From the NCBI RefSeq assembly GCF_019443085.1, contig NZ_JAHZIL010000003.1, forward strand, positions 1,674,001-1,738,000: a DNA stretch of 64,000 nucleotides, read 5' to 3'. The notes under the pieces were generated by a model that searched no databases, was not told the DNA's origin, and saw nothing but the letters and a program-made list of their open reading frames with translations. The position numbers were made by a program, and so were the translations under genes. Every line of letters starts with the position of its first letter. The stretch's first letter is position 1. Below, in pieces: positions 52,288 through 61,409 of this stretch. The DNA is from Marinobacter sp. F4218 (lineage in GTDB: Bacteria; Pseudomonadota; Gammaproteobacteria; Pseudomonadales; Oleiphilaceae).

Positions 52288-52315
52288 AAACACGTGACAG
52301 ACTCTGTACTGAACG

Positions 52316-52669
52316 TCAGTGGCTGATCATCCAGGGCCGCATGGAGGGGAACATTTTCTTCCCGTCGGCGGTGTAGAACAGCATCGACTTGCCAGGCTTC
52401 GGGGAACCACAACCGCAACTGCGGCTGTGTTCCTGGTCGTGGGCCCGGCGGTCAGCGGTGGAAAACACCGGCTCATGCCGGGATTTTTCGTTCCGGTCCT
52501 GGGCCGCCCGGTTGGCCGGGTCCATGGCCGCAATGTGCGGTGGCAACACAATCACTCGGGGCGACAACACCTTGCAGGTGGGGCATTCCGCCGGCTTGGC
52601 GGCGTCGTCCATGGTGGCAAGTGTGTTGAACAGGCCGTGCTCGCGGCACTTGTAGTCATACACGGGCAT
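52316..52669 (-). CDS. fmdB: FmdB-family zinc-ribbon protein
   Basis: A 117-residue protein starting MPVYDYKCREHGLFNTLATM, the FmdB zinc-ribbon signature, with CPTC as second metal pair and a later CGCG. In Methylophilus methylotrophus FmdB is encoded beside formamidase and thought to be regulatory. Here it follows fmdA by five bases, so it is cotranscribed. It ends at a strong terminator. The C-terminal half is charged and unassigned. Confidence 0.85.
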   Translation of the reverse strand: MPVYDYKCREHGLFNTLATMDDAAKPAECPTCKVLSPRVIVLPPHIAAMDPANRAAQDRNEKSRHEPVFSTADRRAHDQEHSRSCGCGSPKPGKSMLFYTADGKKMFPSMRPWMISH

Positions 52670-52674
52670 GGCGG

Positions 52675-53907
52675 TTACTCCTTATCTTTCGACAGGGGTA
52701 CGTCCATGCCGCCACTGACTTTCTTCTGGGGGCCATCGGCCGACGGGTTGATGTCGAAGTCGAAGATGCCGGTTGGCAGCCAGAGCGTGGCGCAGGCGTT
52801 CGGGATATCCACCACGCCGCTGATGTGGCCTTCCACCGGCGCACAGCCGAGGATCGCGTAGGCCTGGGCCTTGGTGTAACCGAACTTGGTCATGTACTCG
52901 ATGGCGTTCAGGCAGGCCTGGCGGTAGGCCACGTGCACGTCGAGGTAATGCTGGCCGCCGTCTTCGTCCACCGAGATGCCTTCGAAGATCACGTAGTCGT
53001 CGTAGCGGGGCTTGATAGGGCTGGGCTTGAACACCGGGTTCTTGATGCCGTATTTCTTGACGCCGTCCTTGATCAGGTTCACCCGCAGGTGGATCCAGCC
53101 GGCCATCTCGATGGCGCCACAGAAGGTGATCTCACCGTCGCCCTGGCTGAAGTGCAGGTCGCCCACGGAGAGGCCCCCGCCGTCCACGTACACCGGGAAG
53201 TACACCTTGGAACCCCGGGACAGATCCTTGATGTCGCAGTTACCGCCGTGCTCACGGGGCGGTACGGTCCGGGCGGCTTCCGCGCCGGCGGCCTTGGCCT
53301 GTTCGCCGCGCATCTGGCCCATGTGGGCGGTCTCGCCGTTGGGCAGGGTGGCCAGCTCGGGCACCCGCTCCGGGTCGGTGGCCACCAGGCCGGCTTCCCG
53401 CTTGTTCCAGGTTTCCAGCAGTTCCTTGGAGGGCAGGCAGCCGATCAGGCCCGGGTGAATCAGGCCCGCGAATTCCACATTCGGAATGTGGCGGGATTTG
53501 GTGAACATGCCGTTGAAGTCCCAGATGGATTTCTGGGCCTCCGGGAAGTGTTCGGTCAGGAAGCCACCGCCGTTCTGCTTGGAGAAGAAGCCGTTGAAGC
53601 CCCACTGGCTCTCTTCGAAGGTGCCGATATCGAGAATGTCCACTTCCAGCAGGTCGCCGGGCTCCGCGCCCTCAACCCCGATCGGGCCAGACAGGAAGTG
53701 CACCTGGCTGAGGTCCACATCTCGCACGTCGTCGGCGCTGTCGTCGTTCTTGATCTGGCCGCCGGTCCAGTCGTAGCACTCGACGATGAAATCGTCGCCG
53801 GGTTTGACGGTGGCCACCAGCGGAATGTCCGGGTGCCAGCGGTTGTGGATTTTGTCGTTCTCATAGGCCGACTTGTTCAGATCAATCTTGATTATGGTTT
53901 CAGCCAT
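52675..53907 (-). CDS. fmdA: Formamidase FmdA (acetamidase/formamidase family)
   Basis: A 410-residue protein with the acetamidase/formamidase fold: HNRWHPDIPLVATVKPGDDF near the N terminus, HFLSGPIGVEGAEPGDLLEV, GGNCDIKDLSRGSKVYFPVY and GDLHFSQGDGEITFCGAIEM, with the conserved His/Asp/Glu of the zinc site. Length matches characterised formamidases that hydrolyse formamide (and slower acetamide) to ammonia and the acid. It forms a two-gene unit with fmdB. A hairpin at 53968-54004 separates it from the upstream amiB, though read-through is possible. Confidence 0.95.
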   Translation of the reverse strand: MAETIIKIDLNKSAYENDKIHNRWHPDIPLVATVKPGDDFIVECYDWTGGQIKNDDSADDVRDVDLSQVHFLSGPIGVEGAEPGDLLEVDILDIGTFEESQWGFNGFFSKQNGGGFLTEHFPEAQKSIWDFNGMFTKSRHIPNVEFAGLIHPGLIGCLPSKELLETWNKREAGLVATDPERVPELATLPNGETAHMGQMRGEQAKAAGAEAARTVPPREHGGNCDIKDLSRGSKVYFPVYVDGGGLSVGDLHFSQGDGEITFCGAIEMAGWIHLRVNLIKDGVKKYGIKNPVFKPSPIKPRYDDYVIFEGISVDEDGGQHYLDVHVAYRQACLNAIEYMTKFGYTKAQAYAILGCAPVEGHISGVVDIPNACATLWLPTGIFDFDINPSADGPQKKVSGGMDVPLSKDKE

Positions 53908-53967
53908 AACGGGCGCTCCTTGGTCTTGGCTTACACGTTTAGGTAACGGCTTTACTATCCGAAATCC

Positions 53968-54004
53968 GGTGCCGGGGAGGTATTCGCGAAATGCCCCCGG
54001 TACC
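53968..54004 (-). terminator. Hairpin between amiB and fmdA
   Basis: GGTGCCGGGG and CCCCGGTACC form an extended stem around an AT-containing loop, right after the amiB stop at 54009. No T-run follows on the minus strand, so it may act as an attenuator or an mRNA-stabilising stem rather than a full terminator. Confidence 0.5.
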
Positions 54005-54008
54005 TACG

Positions 54009-55052
54009 TCATTCGACGTATTGGTGAACCGTGACGGCCCTGCCCTCCAGCGAAGCCTCGAACCGGTGACAGTGCGGATAGGTCAGCAACGCCCGGGCCA
54101 GCGCCGGCTCCAGACGCTGGCGAAATACTCGCAGCAACTCCCGGGCGCCATAGCGGGCGTCGTAGCCGCGGCAGAGTTCGGTGCGCAGTTCCGGCGACAG
54201 GCTCAGCTCCGCGTGTTTTTTCGACAGGCGGCGATTGAGGCCCGCCAGCTCGATGTCCAGCAGGGCCTCCAGCCAGTTCTCGGTCAGAGGATTGAAGGTG
54301 AGGATCTGGTCGATCCGATTGAGGAATTCCGGGTCAAAGTGGCGGCGCAGGGCAGCATCGCGAATACCCTCGCCGTTGCCGGGCGATAACCCGAGCCAGC
54401 GCCGCCAGCCCCGCCGGTAACGCTGTTCGTACGCCTCGGCCTCCAGGGCCCCGGCGTTGCTGGTCATGAAAATCAGGGTGTTGCGGAAATCAATCTCGCG
54501 GTTACCGGAGGGAAACACCAGCCGGCCGGTGTCCAGCACGTTGAGCAGGGTGCGGACCACTTCCTTGCTGGCCTTTTCAATCTCATCGAACAACACAATG
54601 CCGGGTTTGCTGAACGAGCCCTGCACCTTGTCCAGGTCGAACAGGCTGTGGCCTTCCTTGCTGCCCACATACCCCGGCGGTGCACCGGTGAGCGCGGCGG
54701 CGTAATGCTCCTGGGCCAGAGTGTTCATGTCGATGCGACACAAACCATCGCGGCTGCCGTGAATGGCCTCGGCGATCAGGCGCACGGTTTCGGTCTTGCC
54801 GACGCCGGTGGGCCCCAGGAACAGGTGCACCGCCAGCGGCCGGTTGTCCTCGCCGATGTCGGCCTTCACCCGCACCAGCATGGCTTCCATGGCGGTGAGG
54901 GCGTGGTCCTGGCCGACGATGTTGTCCCGAAGGCGGGCCATCACGGCCACTGGCTCGAAGCGGAACCGGGAAACACGGACCGGGCCTGAAGCGGCCCGGT
55001 TCTTTGCAATGGACTCCCGGTTGGCTTCCAGCCGTTCGTTGATAAACGGCAT
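54009..55052 (-). CDS. amiB: AmiB-like AAA+ (ClpB/ClpA C-terminal-type) ATPase
   Basis: A 347-residue AAA+ protein. Walker A GPTGVGKTETVRLIAEAIHG, a pore loop GAPPGYVGSKEGHSLFDL, Walker B IVLFDEIEKA, sensor 1 FMTSNAG and the small D2 domain (FLNRIDQILTFNPLTENWLE, YDARYGARELLRVF) all follow the Clp second-domain pattern. No Clp N-domain or ClpP-binding loop is evident. In Pseudomonas aeruginosa amiB, a Clp-like ATPase, lies directly after amiE in the amidase operon; the same order here supports the name. It probably assists assembly or folding of the amide system; its true role is not established. Confidence 0.85.
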   Translation of the reverse strand: MPFINERLEANRESIAKNRAASGPVRVSRFRFEPVAVMARLRDNIVGQDHALTAMEAMLVRVKADIGEDNRPLAVHLFLGPTGVGKTETVRLIAEAIHGSRDGLCRIDMNTLAQEHYAAALTGAPPGYVGSKEGHSLFDLDKVQGSFSKPGIVLFDEIEKASKEVVRTLLNVLDTGRLVFPSGNREIDFRNTLIFMTSNAGALEAEAYEQRYRRGWRRWLGLSPGNGEGIRDAALRRHFDPEFLNRIDQILTFNPLTENWLEALLDIELAGLNRRLSKKHAELSLSPELRTELCRGYDARYGARELLRVFRQRLEPALARALLTYPHCHRFEASLEGRAVTVHQYVE

Positions 55053-55067
55053 CAGTGCCTCCCGGGC

Positions 55068-56114
55068 TCAGGCCCCTGCGGATTTTTCCTTGCCGTCGAA
55101 CGGCAGCTCCCCGACCGGGCACTCGGCGGTACCGACGGTCTTGCGGGTCATCGCCTCCACGTTTTCCTGCGCCTTCTGGGCATCCATCACCCAGGTGCGG
55201 TAGAACTCGAACGGGCAGTCGGCCACGCCCTTGTCACCGTCACCGGAGGCATGCACGCCGGTGTAGCCCCGGTGCAGCAGCTTGAACAGGTGGTTCTGGG
55301 ACTGGTCGTTGGTACGGGCGTCGCGGATCTGGCTCACCGAGAGCTGGGCGTACTGAACACCCATGTCCTCCTCGCCGCACTCACCGAGGGTGCGGCCGTC
55401 AAAGCCGATGAGTGCCGAGTGGCCGAAGTAGGAATACACGCCGTCAAAACCGGAGGCGTTGGCCACGGCCACGTAGCAGTTGTTGGCCCAGGCCATGCTC
55501 TTGGCCATCATGATCTGCTGTTCCTTGGCCGGGTACATGTAGCCCTGGCAGCGCACGATCAGCTCCGCGCCCTTCATGGCGCAGTCGCGCCAGATTTCCG
55601 GGTAGTTGCCGTCGTCGCAGATGATCAGGCTGATCTTCATGCCCTTGGGGCCCTCGGTGACGTAGGTGGTGTCGCCGGGATACCAGCCCTCGATGGGGCA
55701 CCAGGGAATGCACTTTCGGTATTTCTGGACGATCTCGCCCTCGTTGTTGATCAGCACCAGGGTATTGTAGGGCGCCTTTTTCGGGTGTTCCTCGTGGCGC
55801 TCGCCGGTCAGGGAGAACACCCCCCAGGTGTTGGCCTCGCGACAGGCGGCGGAAAAGATGGCGGTCTCGTCGCCGGGAACCGTGGCGGCGGTTTCCATCA
55901 TCTCGTCGTTGTCGTACATGATGCCCATGGTGCTGTATTCCGGGAACACCACCAGGTCCATGCCCGGCAGGCCCACCTTCATGCCCTTGATCATGTCCGC
56001 GATCTGGCGGGCGTTGGCTAGCACATCGTCCCTGGTGTGCAGCCGGGGCATCTTGTAGTTCACCACCGCCACGCCGACGGTGTCGTTGCTGCTGGAAATA
56101 TCACCGTGTCTCAT
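55068..56114 (-). CDS. amiE: Aliphatic amidase
   Basis: A 348-residue nitrilase-superfamily amidase, nearly identical in its conserved parts to known Ami[21 protein letters not shown] at the start, then the Glu-Lys-Cys triad in [15 protein letters not shown] (Glu), [13 protein letters not shown] (Lys) and [16 protein letters not shown] (Cys). It hydrolyses acetamide, propionamide and similar short amides. It lies 14 bases after urtE and 15 before amiB, one operon with the uptake system. Confidence 0.96.
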   Translation of the reverse strand: MRHGDISSSNDTVGVAVVNYKMPRLHTRDDVLANARQIADMIKGMKVGLPGMDLVVFPEYSTMGIMYDNDEMMETAATVPGDETAIFSAACREANTWGVFSLTGERHEEHPKKAPYNTLVLINNEGEIVQKYRKCIPWCPIEGWYPGDTTYVTEGPKGMKISLIICDDGNYPEIWRDCAMKGAELIVRCQGYMYPAKEQQIMMAKSMAWANNCYVAVANASGFDGVYSYFGHSALIGFDGRTLGECGEEDMGVQYAQLSVSQIRDARTNDQSQNHLFKLLHRGYTGVHASGDGDKGVADCPFEFYRTWVMDAQKAQENVEAMTRKTVGTAECPVGELPFDGKEKSAGA

Positions 56115-56128
56115 TACTCTACTCCTCG

Positions 56129-56818
56129 TTACACCGCCAGATAGCTGGCAATCTTGTCCTGGTCCGCTTCCGCCCGGCTCTCTTCGTGCACGATGGCGCC
56201 CTTCTCGATCACCAGAATCCGGTCGGCCGCATCCATCACGAAGCTCAATACCTGCTCCGACACCACAATCGACAGGCCCCGCTCATCGCGGATGCGCCGC
56301 AGGGTCTGGGCGATGTCCTTGATGATGTTGGGCTGGATGCCCTCGGTGGGTTCGTCGAGCAGCAGCACCTTGGGGCGGGTAGCCAGAGCGCGTGCGATGG
56401 CCAGCTGTTGCTGCTGGCCGCCGGACAGGTTGCCTCCCCGGCGGTTCTGCATTTCCTTGAGCACCGGGAACAGCTCGTACAGGTCCTCCGGCACCTTCTT
56501 CTCGCCCACCGCGGCCAGACCGGTCTCGATGTTTTCCCGCACTGTCAGGGTGGGAAAGATCATCCGCCCCTGGGGTACGAAACCGATACCGGCGCGCACC
56601 CGCTGGAAGCTCTTCAGGCTGGACAGATCGGTACCGTCCAGGCTGACTTCGCCGCCCCTGGTGGGCGTCATCCCCACCAGGGATTTCATCAGCGTGGTCT
56701 TGCCCATACCGTTGCGGCCGACCACGGCCACGATTTCATTCTTTGCCACATCGAGGTTCAGGTCGTCGATGATGGTGCTTTGGCCATAGGCCACCGAATA
56801 ATGTTTTACGCTCAGCAT
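56129..56818 (-). CDS. urtE: Urea/amide ABC transporter ATPase UrtE
   Basis: A 229-residue LivF-type ATPase: Walker [13 protein letters not shown], signature [20 protein letters not shown], Walker [16 protein letters not shown] and H-loop region. The N terminus [20 protein letters not shown] is typical of UrtE. It energises uptake together with UrtD. Two bases separate the end of urtD from its start. Confidence 0.94.
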   Translation of the reverse strand: MLSVKHYSVAYGQSTIIDDLNLDVAKNEIVAVVGRNGMGKTTLMKSLVGMTPTRGGEVSLDGTDLSSLKSFQRVRAGIGFVPQGRMIFPTLTVRENIETGLAAVGEKKVPEDLYELFPVLKEMQNRRGGNLSGGQQQQLAIARALATRPKVLLLDEPTEGIQPNIIKDIAQTLRRIRDERGLSIVVSEQVLSFVMDAADRILVIEKGAIVHEESRAEADQDKIASYLAV

Positions 56819-56820
56819 GA

Positions 56821-57579
56821 TCAGTGCCCCAGGTAGACTTCGATGACTTTCGGGTCCGATTTCACGTGCTCGATGGACCCTTCCGAGAGAACCTTGCCCT
56901 GATGCATGACGGTGACCCGGTCGGCGATGTCGCCGACAAACTGCATGTCATGCTCGATCACCAGCACCGTGTGGTCCTTGGTGATCACCTTGAGCAGCTC
57001 GGCGGTTTTCTTGCGCTCGGCCACGGACATGCCGGCCACCGGCTCATCCAGCATCAGCAGGTCCGGCTTCTGGATCAGCAGCATGCCAATCTCCAGCCAC
57101 TGCTTCTGGCCGTGGCTGAGGGACGCCGCCGGCTCGTTCAGGGCATCGGTAAGAAAGATGGTCGCTGCCACCTCTTCCACCGCCTCGATCACCGCCGGAT
57201 CGCGCTTGAACGCCAGCGCCCCGCCGACGCTGTGGCCCTTTGGAAATGACAGCTCCAGGTTCTCGAACACGGTCAGGTCCTCGAACACCGAGGGGGTCTG
57301 GAATTTCCGACCCACGCCGGAATGGACAATCTGGTGCTCCTTGAGCCTGGTGAGCTCCTTGCCGGCAAACTTGATGGACCCGGAGGTAGCCTTCGTCTTG
57401 CCGCAGATCAGGTCCAGCACCGTGGTCTTGCCGGCACCGTTGGGGCCGATGATGACCCGGATTTCCTTGGGATCGAGGTAGAACGAGAGGTCATCCACTG
57501 CCTTGAAGCCGTCGAAGGACACGGTGAGACCTTCCACCGCCAGCAGGAAATCACTGTTCTTGGATTTGGCTGCGTTCAT
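56821..57579 (-). CDS. urtD: Urea/amide ABC transporter ATPase UrtD
   Basis: A 252-residue LivG-type ATPase with Walker A GPNGAGKTTVLDLICGKTK, signature ASLSHGQKQWLEIGMLL, Walker B LLMLDEPVAGMSV and a final VYLGH. The SHGQKQWLEIGM signature is characteristic of UrtD. Its start codon overlaps the urtC stop by one base (ATGA). It partners UrtE. Confidence 0.94.
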   Translation of the reverse strand: MNAAKSKNSDFLLAVEGLTVSFDGFKAVDDLSFYLDPKEIRVIIGPNGAGKTTVLDLICGKTKATSGSIKFAGKELTRLKEHQIVHSGVGRKFQTPSVFEDLTVFENLELSFPKGHSVGGALAFKRDPAVIEAVEEVAATIFLTDALNEPAASLSHGQKQWLEIGMLLIQKPDLLMLDEPVAGMSVAERKKTAELLKVITKDHTVLVIEHDMQFVGDIADRVTVMHQGKVLSEGSIEHVKSDPKVIEVYLGH

Positions 57580-58811
57580 CAGGATTTCTCCGGGCTGTAG
57601 TGTTCAATCATCGGGTCGTATTCGCGCGCTTCCTTCGCCTCAACCGCGGGCTTGCGCGCCTCGGGGGTCGGCTCGGGCTCGGATACCGGCTGGGCCTCGG
57701 CCTTGGGCTTGCGCTTGAACAGGCGCTCTTCAAGCGGCATCACGTAGCTCTGGTAGAGCCCGGCCAGACCGTTCGGGAACGCCAGCACCACACCGATGAA
57801 CAGGGCACCCATGGCGAACGGCCAGAGTTCCGGGAAGGATTCCGAGAAGCCACTCTTGGCAGCGTTCACCAGCAGCGCGCCGTAGACCGCACCGAGGATC
57901 GACAACCGGCCGCCGAGGGCGCAGAAGATCACCATCTCGATGGAGGCGACGATGCCGATGAACGACGGCGACATGAAGCCGACGATCAGGGTGAACAAGG
58001 CGCCACCGATGCCGGCAAAGGCCGCCGCCAGGCAGAACACGAAGATCTTGAAGGCGGCGACGTCGTAGCCGGAGAAACGCACCCGGTTTTCCTGGGCGTT
58101 CATGGCCACCAGGATGCGGCCGAGCTTGCGGTTCTGGACGAACCGGGCCACAAACAGGCACAGGAAGAGCATCGCCACGCAGACGAAGTACAGGGTGGTC
58201 CGGGCGGCATCGGTCCGGATGTCCCAGCCCATCAGGGTCTGCAGGTCGGTGATGCCGTTCACGCCACCGGTGTAGCCCTGCTGGCCGATGATCAGGATGG
58301 TCAGGATGGCCGCAATGGCCTGGGTGATGATGGCGAAGTACACGCCGCCCACCCGCCGGGTGAACATGGCGAAGCCAATGACGAAGGCCAGCAGCATGGG
58401 CACCCCGATCACCGCCAGCAGGGTGAAGGAGAAGCTGTGGAACGGTTCCCAGAACCACGGCAGCTCGGTGAGCTGGTTCCAGTCCATGAAGTCCGGAATA
58501 CCCGGGGTGGACTGGATGGCCGTGGCCTCCGGCGTGGAGGCCTCCAGCTTCAGGAACATCGCCATGCAGTAGCCGCCGAGGCCGAAAAACACGCCCTGGC
58601 CCAGGCTGAGGATGCCGGCCTTGCCCCAGCACATCACCAGGCCGATGGCCACGAAGGCGTAGGTCAGGTACTTGCCCACCATGTTCAGGCGGAAGGGGTC
58701 TAGCGCCAGCGGCAGAATGACCACCAGCAGCGCGGCCAGCGCGAGGTAATACAGCCCCTCGCGGGAGGTAAACCAGTTCACTATCGATGGTGTTTTAGAC
58801 GGTGTTTTCAT
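57579..58811 (-). CDS. urtC: Urea/amide ABC transporter permease UrtC
   Basis: A 410-residue LivM-type permease with about ten transmembrane helices and the permease loop ENRVRFSGYDVAAFKIFVFC contacting the ATPase. CWGKAGILSLGQGVFFGLGG is typical of UrtC. The last 50 residues form a hydrophilic, Pro/Glu/Lys-rich cytoplasmic tail (KPKAEAQPVSEPEPTPEARK) absent from many relatives. Overlaps urtD by one base. Confidence 0.93.
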   Translation of the reverse strand: MKTPSKTPSIVNWFTSREGLYYLALAALLVVILPLALDPFRLNMVGKYLTYAFVAIGLVMCWGKAGILSLGQGVFFGLGGYCMAMFLKLEASTPEATAIQSTPGIPDFMDWNQLTELPWFWEPFHSFSFTLLAVIGVPMLLAFVIGFAMFTRRVGGVYFAIITQAIAAILTILIIGQQGYTGGVNGITDLQTLMGWDIRTDAARTTLYFVCVAMLFLCLFVARFVQNRKLGRILVAMNAQENRVRFSGYDVAAFKIFVFCLAAAFAGIGGALFTLIVGFMSPSFIGIVASIEMVIFCALGGRLSILGAVYGALLVNAAKSGFSESFPELWPFAMGALFIGVVLAFPNGLAGLYQSYVMPLEERLFKRKPKAEAQPVSEPEPTPEARKPAVEAKEAREYDPMIEHYSPEKS

Positions 58812-58820
58812 GACGAGCTC

Positions 58821-59747
58821 CTAGCGACGAACCTTGAGGGCCATCAGGCCTTCGGGGCGCAACATGAGAATGCCCACGACCACCAGCAGGGTGAGAACCT
58901 TGGCCATGGAACCACTCAGGAAGAACTCCATGGTGGACTGGGCCTGGGAAATGCCGAAGGCGGAGACAATGGTGCCGATCAGGCTCTGGGCACCGCCAAA
59001 CACCACCACCAGGAAGGTGTCGACGATGTAGGCCTGGCCGGAGGACGGGCCGGTGGAGCCGATCATGGTGAACGCGGCCCCGGCGATACCGGCGATGCCA
59101 CACCCGAGGGCAAAGGTGGCGCGGTCGATGCCGGCGCTGTTGATGCCCACCGCTTCCGCCATGGGGCGGTTCTGGACCACGGCCCGGACTTTCTTGCCGT
59201 AGCCGGAGCGGTACATCAGGAGGTAGACGCCGACGGCAATCGAGAGCGCGATGATCATCACGAACAGGCCGTTGATGGGGAGTTCCACCAGGTCGGTCAC
59301 CTGGAACGCCCCCATCATCCACTCGGGAAGTTCCACGCCCACTTCACGGGCACCGAAGATCGAGCGGTAGGCCTGCTGCATGATCAGGCTCAGGCCCCAG
59401 GTGGCCAGCAGCGTGTCGAGCGGTCGGTGGTAGAGTCGCCGTATCATGAGCCACTCGACGAGCGCTCCCAATGCGGCACAGATCAGGAAGGCCAGAATCA
59501 TGGCCACAAAGAAATACCCGCCAAACAGGCTGGGCAGGTAGCTCTGGAAGAAACCCGAGGTCAGGTAGGTGGTGTAGGCGCCGAGGATCATGAACTCCCC
59601 GTGGGCCATGTTGATGACACCCATCTGACCGAAGATGATGGCCAGGCCCATTGCCATCAGTACGAACACTGAAAACAGGGAGAGCCCGGCAAACCCCTGC
59701 ATGGCAAATATCGACATCAATTCACTGCTGGTGTAGCCATCGAACAT
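58821..59747 (-). CDS. urtB: Urea/amide ABC transporter permease UrtB
   Basis: A 308-residue LivH-type permease with about eight helices: VLMAMGLAIIFGQMGVINMA and the coupling loop RAVVQNRPMAEAVGINSAGI. UrtB proteins often carry a long N-terminal extension; this one lacks it and is close to minimal LivH size, as in amide-type FmdE relatives. It precedes urtC by nine bases and forms the heterodimeric channel with it. Confidence 0.9.
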   Translation of the reverse strand: MFDGYTSSELMSIFAMQGFAGLSLFSVFVLMAMGLAIIFGQMGVINMAHGEFMILGAYTTYLTSGFFQSYLPSLFGGYFFVAMILAFLICAALGALVEWLMIRRLYHRPLDTLLATWGLSLIMQQAYRSIFGAREVGVELPEWMMGAFQVTDLVELPINGLFVMIIALSIAVGVYLLMYRSGYGKKVRAVVQNRPMAEAVGINSAGIDRATFALGCGIAGIAGAAFTMIGSTGPSSGQAYIVDTFLVVVFGGAQSLIGTIVSAFGISQAQSTMEFFLSGSMAKVLTLLVVVGILMLRPEGLMALKVRR

Positions 59748-59830
59748 GACCCTTTCTCCCCTTCAAACCAACATGCTTTACGTTCTGGAGGTAATGGCTG
59801 CCGGCGCGCGCAGGCGCCGGCAATCCATGC

Positions 59831-61099
59831 TTACTGGTAACCCTCCGGGAACGGGTCCGGCTCCATCAGCTCTTCGGTCTCGTAGACAACCTGGTACTGG
59901 CCGTCAGTCTGGGCGCGGCCGATGCGGGTCTTGGACCACAGGTGGTGGTTCTCGTGGATGCGCACGTAACCTTCCGGCGCTTTCTTGAACTCGATGCCGG
60001 CGAAGACTTCGCGGATCTTGTCGATGTCGAAAGAGCCGGCTTTTTCAACCGCGGCCTTCCACAGCCACGGGCCAAGGTAAGCGGCCTGGGTGACGTCGCC
60101 GATGACCATGTCATCGCCGTAGGTTTCCTTGAAGGCCGCTACAAACTCCTGGTTGTTGGGGTTGTCGAGGCTCTGGAAGTACTTCATGGAGGCGTAGATG
60201 CCTTCCACGTTCTCACCACCGATGCCGCGGATTTCGTCCTCGGTCACGGAGATGGTCAGCAGCAGGGGCTTTTCTTCGGTGAAATCAACACCGGCGGCCT
60301 TCATCTGCTTGTAGAAGGCGACGTTGGAGCCGCCCACGACCGAGGCAAAGATCACATCCGGCTTCTTCAGCTTGATCTTGTTGATCACGGAGTTGAACTG
60401 GGTGTGGCCCAGCGGGTAGTACTCCTCACCCACGACCTTCAGGCCCAGCTTGTCGATGTGCTTGCGGGCGATCTTGTTGGAGGTGCGCGGCCAGATGTAG
60501 TCGGAGCCGAGCAGGTAAAAGCTCTTGGCGCCCTTCTCCTTCACCGCCCAGTCGATACCCGCCAGGATCTGCTGGGTGGCTTCCTGGCCGGTGTAGATGA
60601 CGTTCGGGGACTGCTCAAGGCCTTCGTAAAAGGTGGGGTAGTAGAGCATGCCGTTGTACTGCTCGATCACCGGCAGGATGGCCTTCCGGGAAGCGGAGGT
60701 CCAGGCGCCGAAAATGGCGGCGACATCGTCCTGGCGCAGCAGTTTGCGGGACTTCTCGGCAAACGTCGGCCAGTCACTGGCACCGTCTTCCTGAACGTAC
60801 TTGATCTCACGGCCGAGCACGCCGCCGGAGGCGTTGATCTGTTCAATGGCCAGTTTTTCCGCCTGCACCGAGCCGATCTCACTGATCGCCATGGTGCCGG
60901 TGATGGAGTGCAGGATGCCGACCGTGACGGTGTCATCGGTCACCGCCAGCCCTGTGGTGTTGACCTCGGCGGTGCTTGGCCCTGCCGCTTGCGCGGAGGT
61001 GGCCAGCATGACCGACGCCGCCAGTGTCATCAGGCTCTTGCGAAACCCTAGTCCCTTGCCTATCGACCGCCCACTGGCGGTTATCTCTGTCGTACCCAT
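59831..61099 (-). CDS. urtA: Urea/amide ABC transporter substrate-binding protein UrtA
   Basis: A 422-residue periplasmic binding protein. The signal peptide is long (about 38 residues, ending AQA) with a twin-charged, hydrophobic stretch after RSIGKGLGFRKSLMTL. The mature part has the UrtA/FmdD-type features VTVGILHSITGTMAISEIGS, EDGASDWPTFAEKSRKLL and FGAWTSASRKAILPVIEQYN. It captures urea or short-chain amides for the permease; FmdD of Methylophilus, which binds formamide, is in the same family. GAGGAA lies six bases before ATG 61099. First gene of the urt-ami operon. Confidence 0.94.
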   Translation of the reverse strand: MGTTEITASGRSIGKGLGFRKSLMTLAASVMLATSAQAAGPSTAEVNTTGLAVTDDTVTVGILHSITGTMAISEIGSVQAEKLAIEQINASGGVLGREIKYVQEDGASDWPTFAEKSRKLLRQDDVAAIFGAWTSASRKAILPVIEQYNGMLYYPTFYEGLEQSPNVIYTGQEATQQILAGIDWAVKEKGAKSFYLLGSDYIWPRTSNKIARKHIDKLGLKVVGEEYYPLGHTQFNSVINKIKLKKPDVIFASVVGGSNVAFYKQMKAAGVDFTEEKPLLLTISVTEDEIRGIGGENVEGIYASMKYFQSLDNPNNQEFVAAFKETYGDDMVIGDVTQAAYLGPWLWKAAVEKAGSFDIDKIREVFAGIEFKKAPEGYVRIHENHHLWSKTRIGRAQTDGQYQVVYETEELMEPDPFPEGYQ

Positions 61100-61409
61100 G
61101 GTGATTCCTCGCAGTGTTTGAAAGCCGGAACCGCGCTTCCTTGCGAAAGCACAGCGCCCACGTCAAACATTCTGCTCAGCCCCCTCCCGGGTGCCCATTC
61201 GGCAATCACCCCAGCGCACTACGTCATTTGACGCATTCCGGTCCCCGGCCCAAACGGCTAAAACGCAGGTACACGAATTAGATGTCACCGCATCTCTCTG
61301 CGCGCCGAACTATGGCACGGAACTTGTTGAAGCTTTCAGGTCCGGTGCGCGGAACCCCAAAACCGCACCATAACCGGGCACTTACCCAGGTTACACAGGC
61401 AAGGCAGCG
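61100..61409. other. Divergent intergenic region between urtA and the NCS1-type kinase
   Basis: About 310 bases separating two divergent starts. On the plus strand it contains a sigma54-like element (61314-61329). CCCGGGAGG-type GC runs and a TGACGTAGT/TCATTTGACG pair near 61215-61240 are present but not recognised as known sites. No gene or RNA element seen. Confidence 0.5.
61314..61329 (+). promoter_or_regulatory. Possible sigma54 (-24/-12) promoter of the NCS1-kinase gene
   Basis: TGGCACGGAACTTGTT has the -24 TGGCACG block and GG spaced ten bases from GT, one base off the usual GC at -12. It lies about 80 bases before the kinase start. Nitrogen genes often use sigma54 with NtrC, which fits, but the single mismatch at the key -12 base keeps this tentative. 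Confidence 0.4.

Larger units (their letters stand above)
51908..52315. other. nrdA leader and fmdB 3' region
   Basis: This 408-base gene-free stretch contains, on the minus strand, the fmdB terminator (52272-52287), the nrdA promoter (52226-52254), a cobalamin riboswitch (52027-52177) and an 11-bp long-range inverted repeat (51941-52021) before the nrdA ribosome site. Confidence 0.8.

Noticed and set aside
55251..56021. Plus-strand 256-codon frame over amiE
   Set aside because: Shadow of amiE, which matches the amidase family end to end.
57600..58703. Plus-strand 367-codon frame over urtC
   Set aside because: His/Gln/Glu-rich antisense shadow of the permease gene.
61130..61215. Possible sigma54 promoter toward urtA on the minus strand
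   Set aside because: TGGGCGC and GGGCACC segments were examined but no GG-N10-GC spacing with a -12 element was found.
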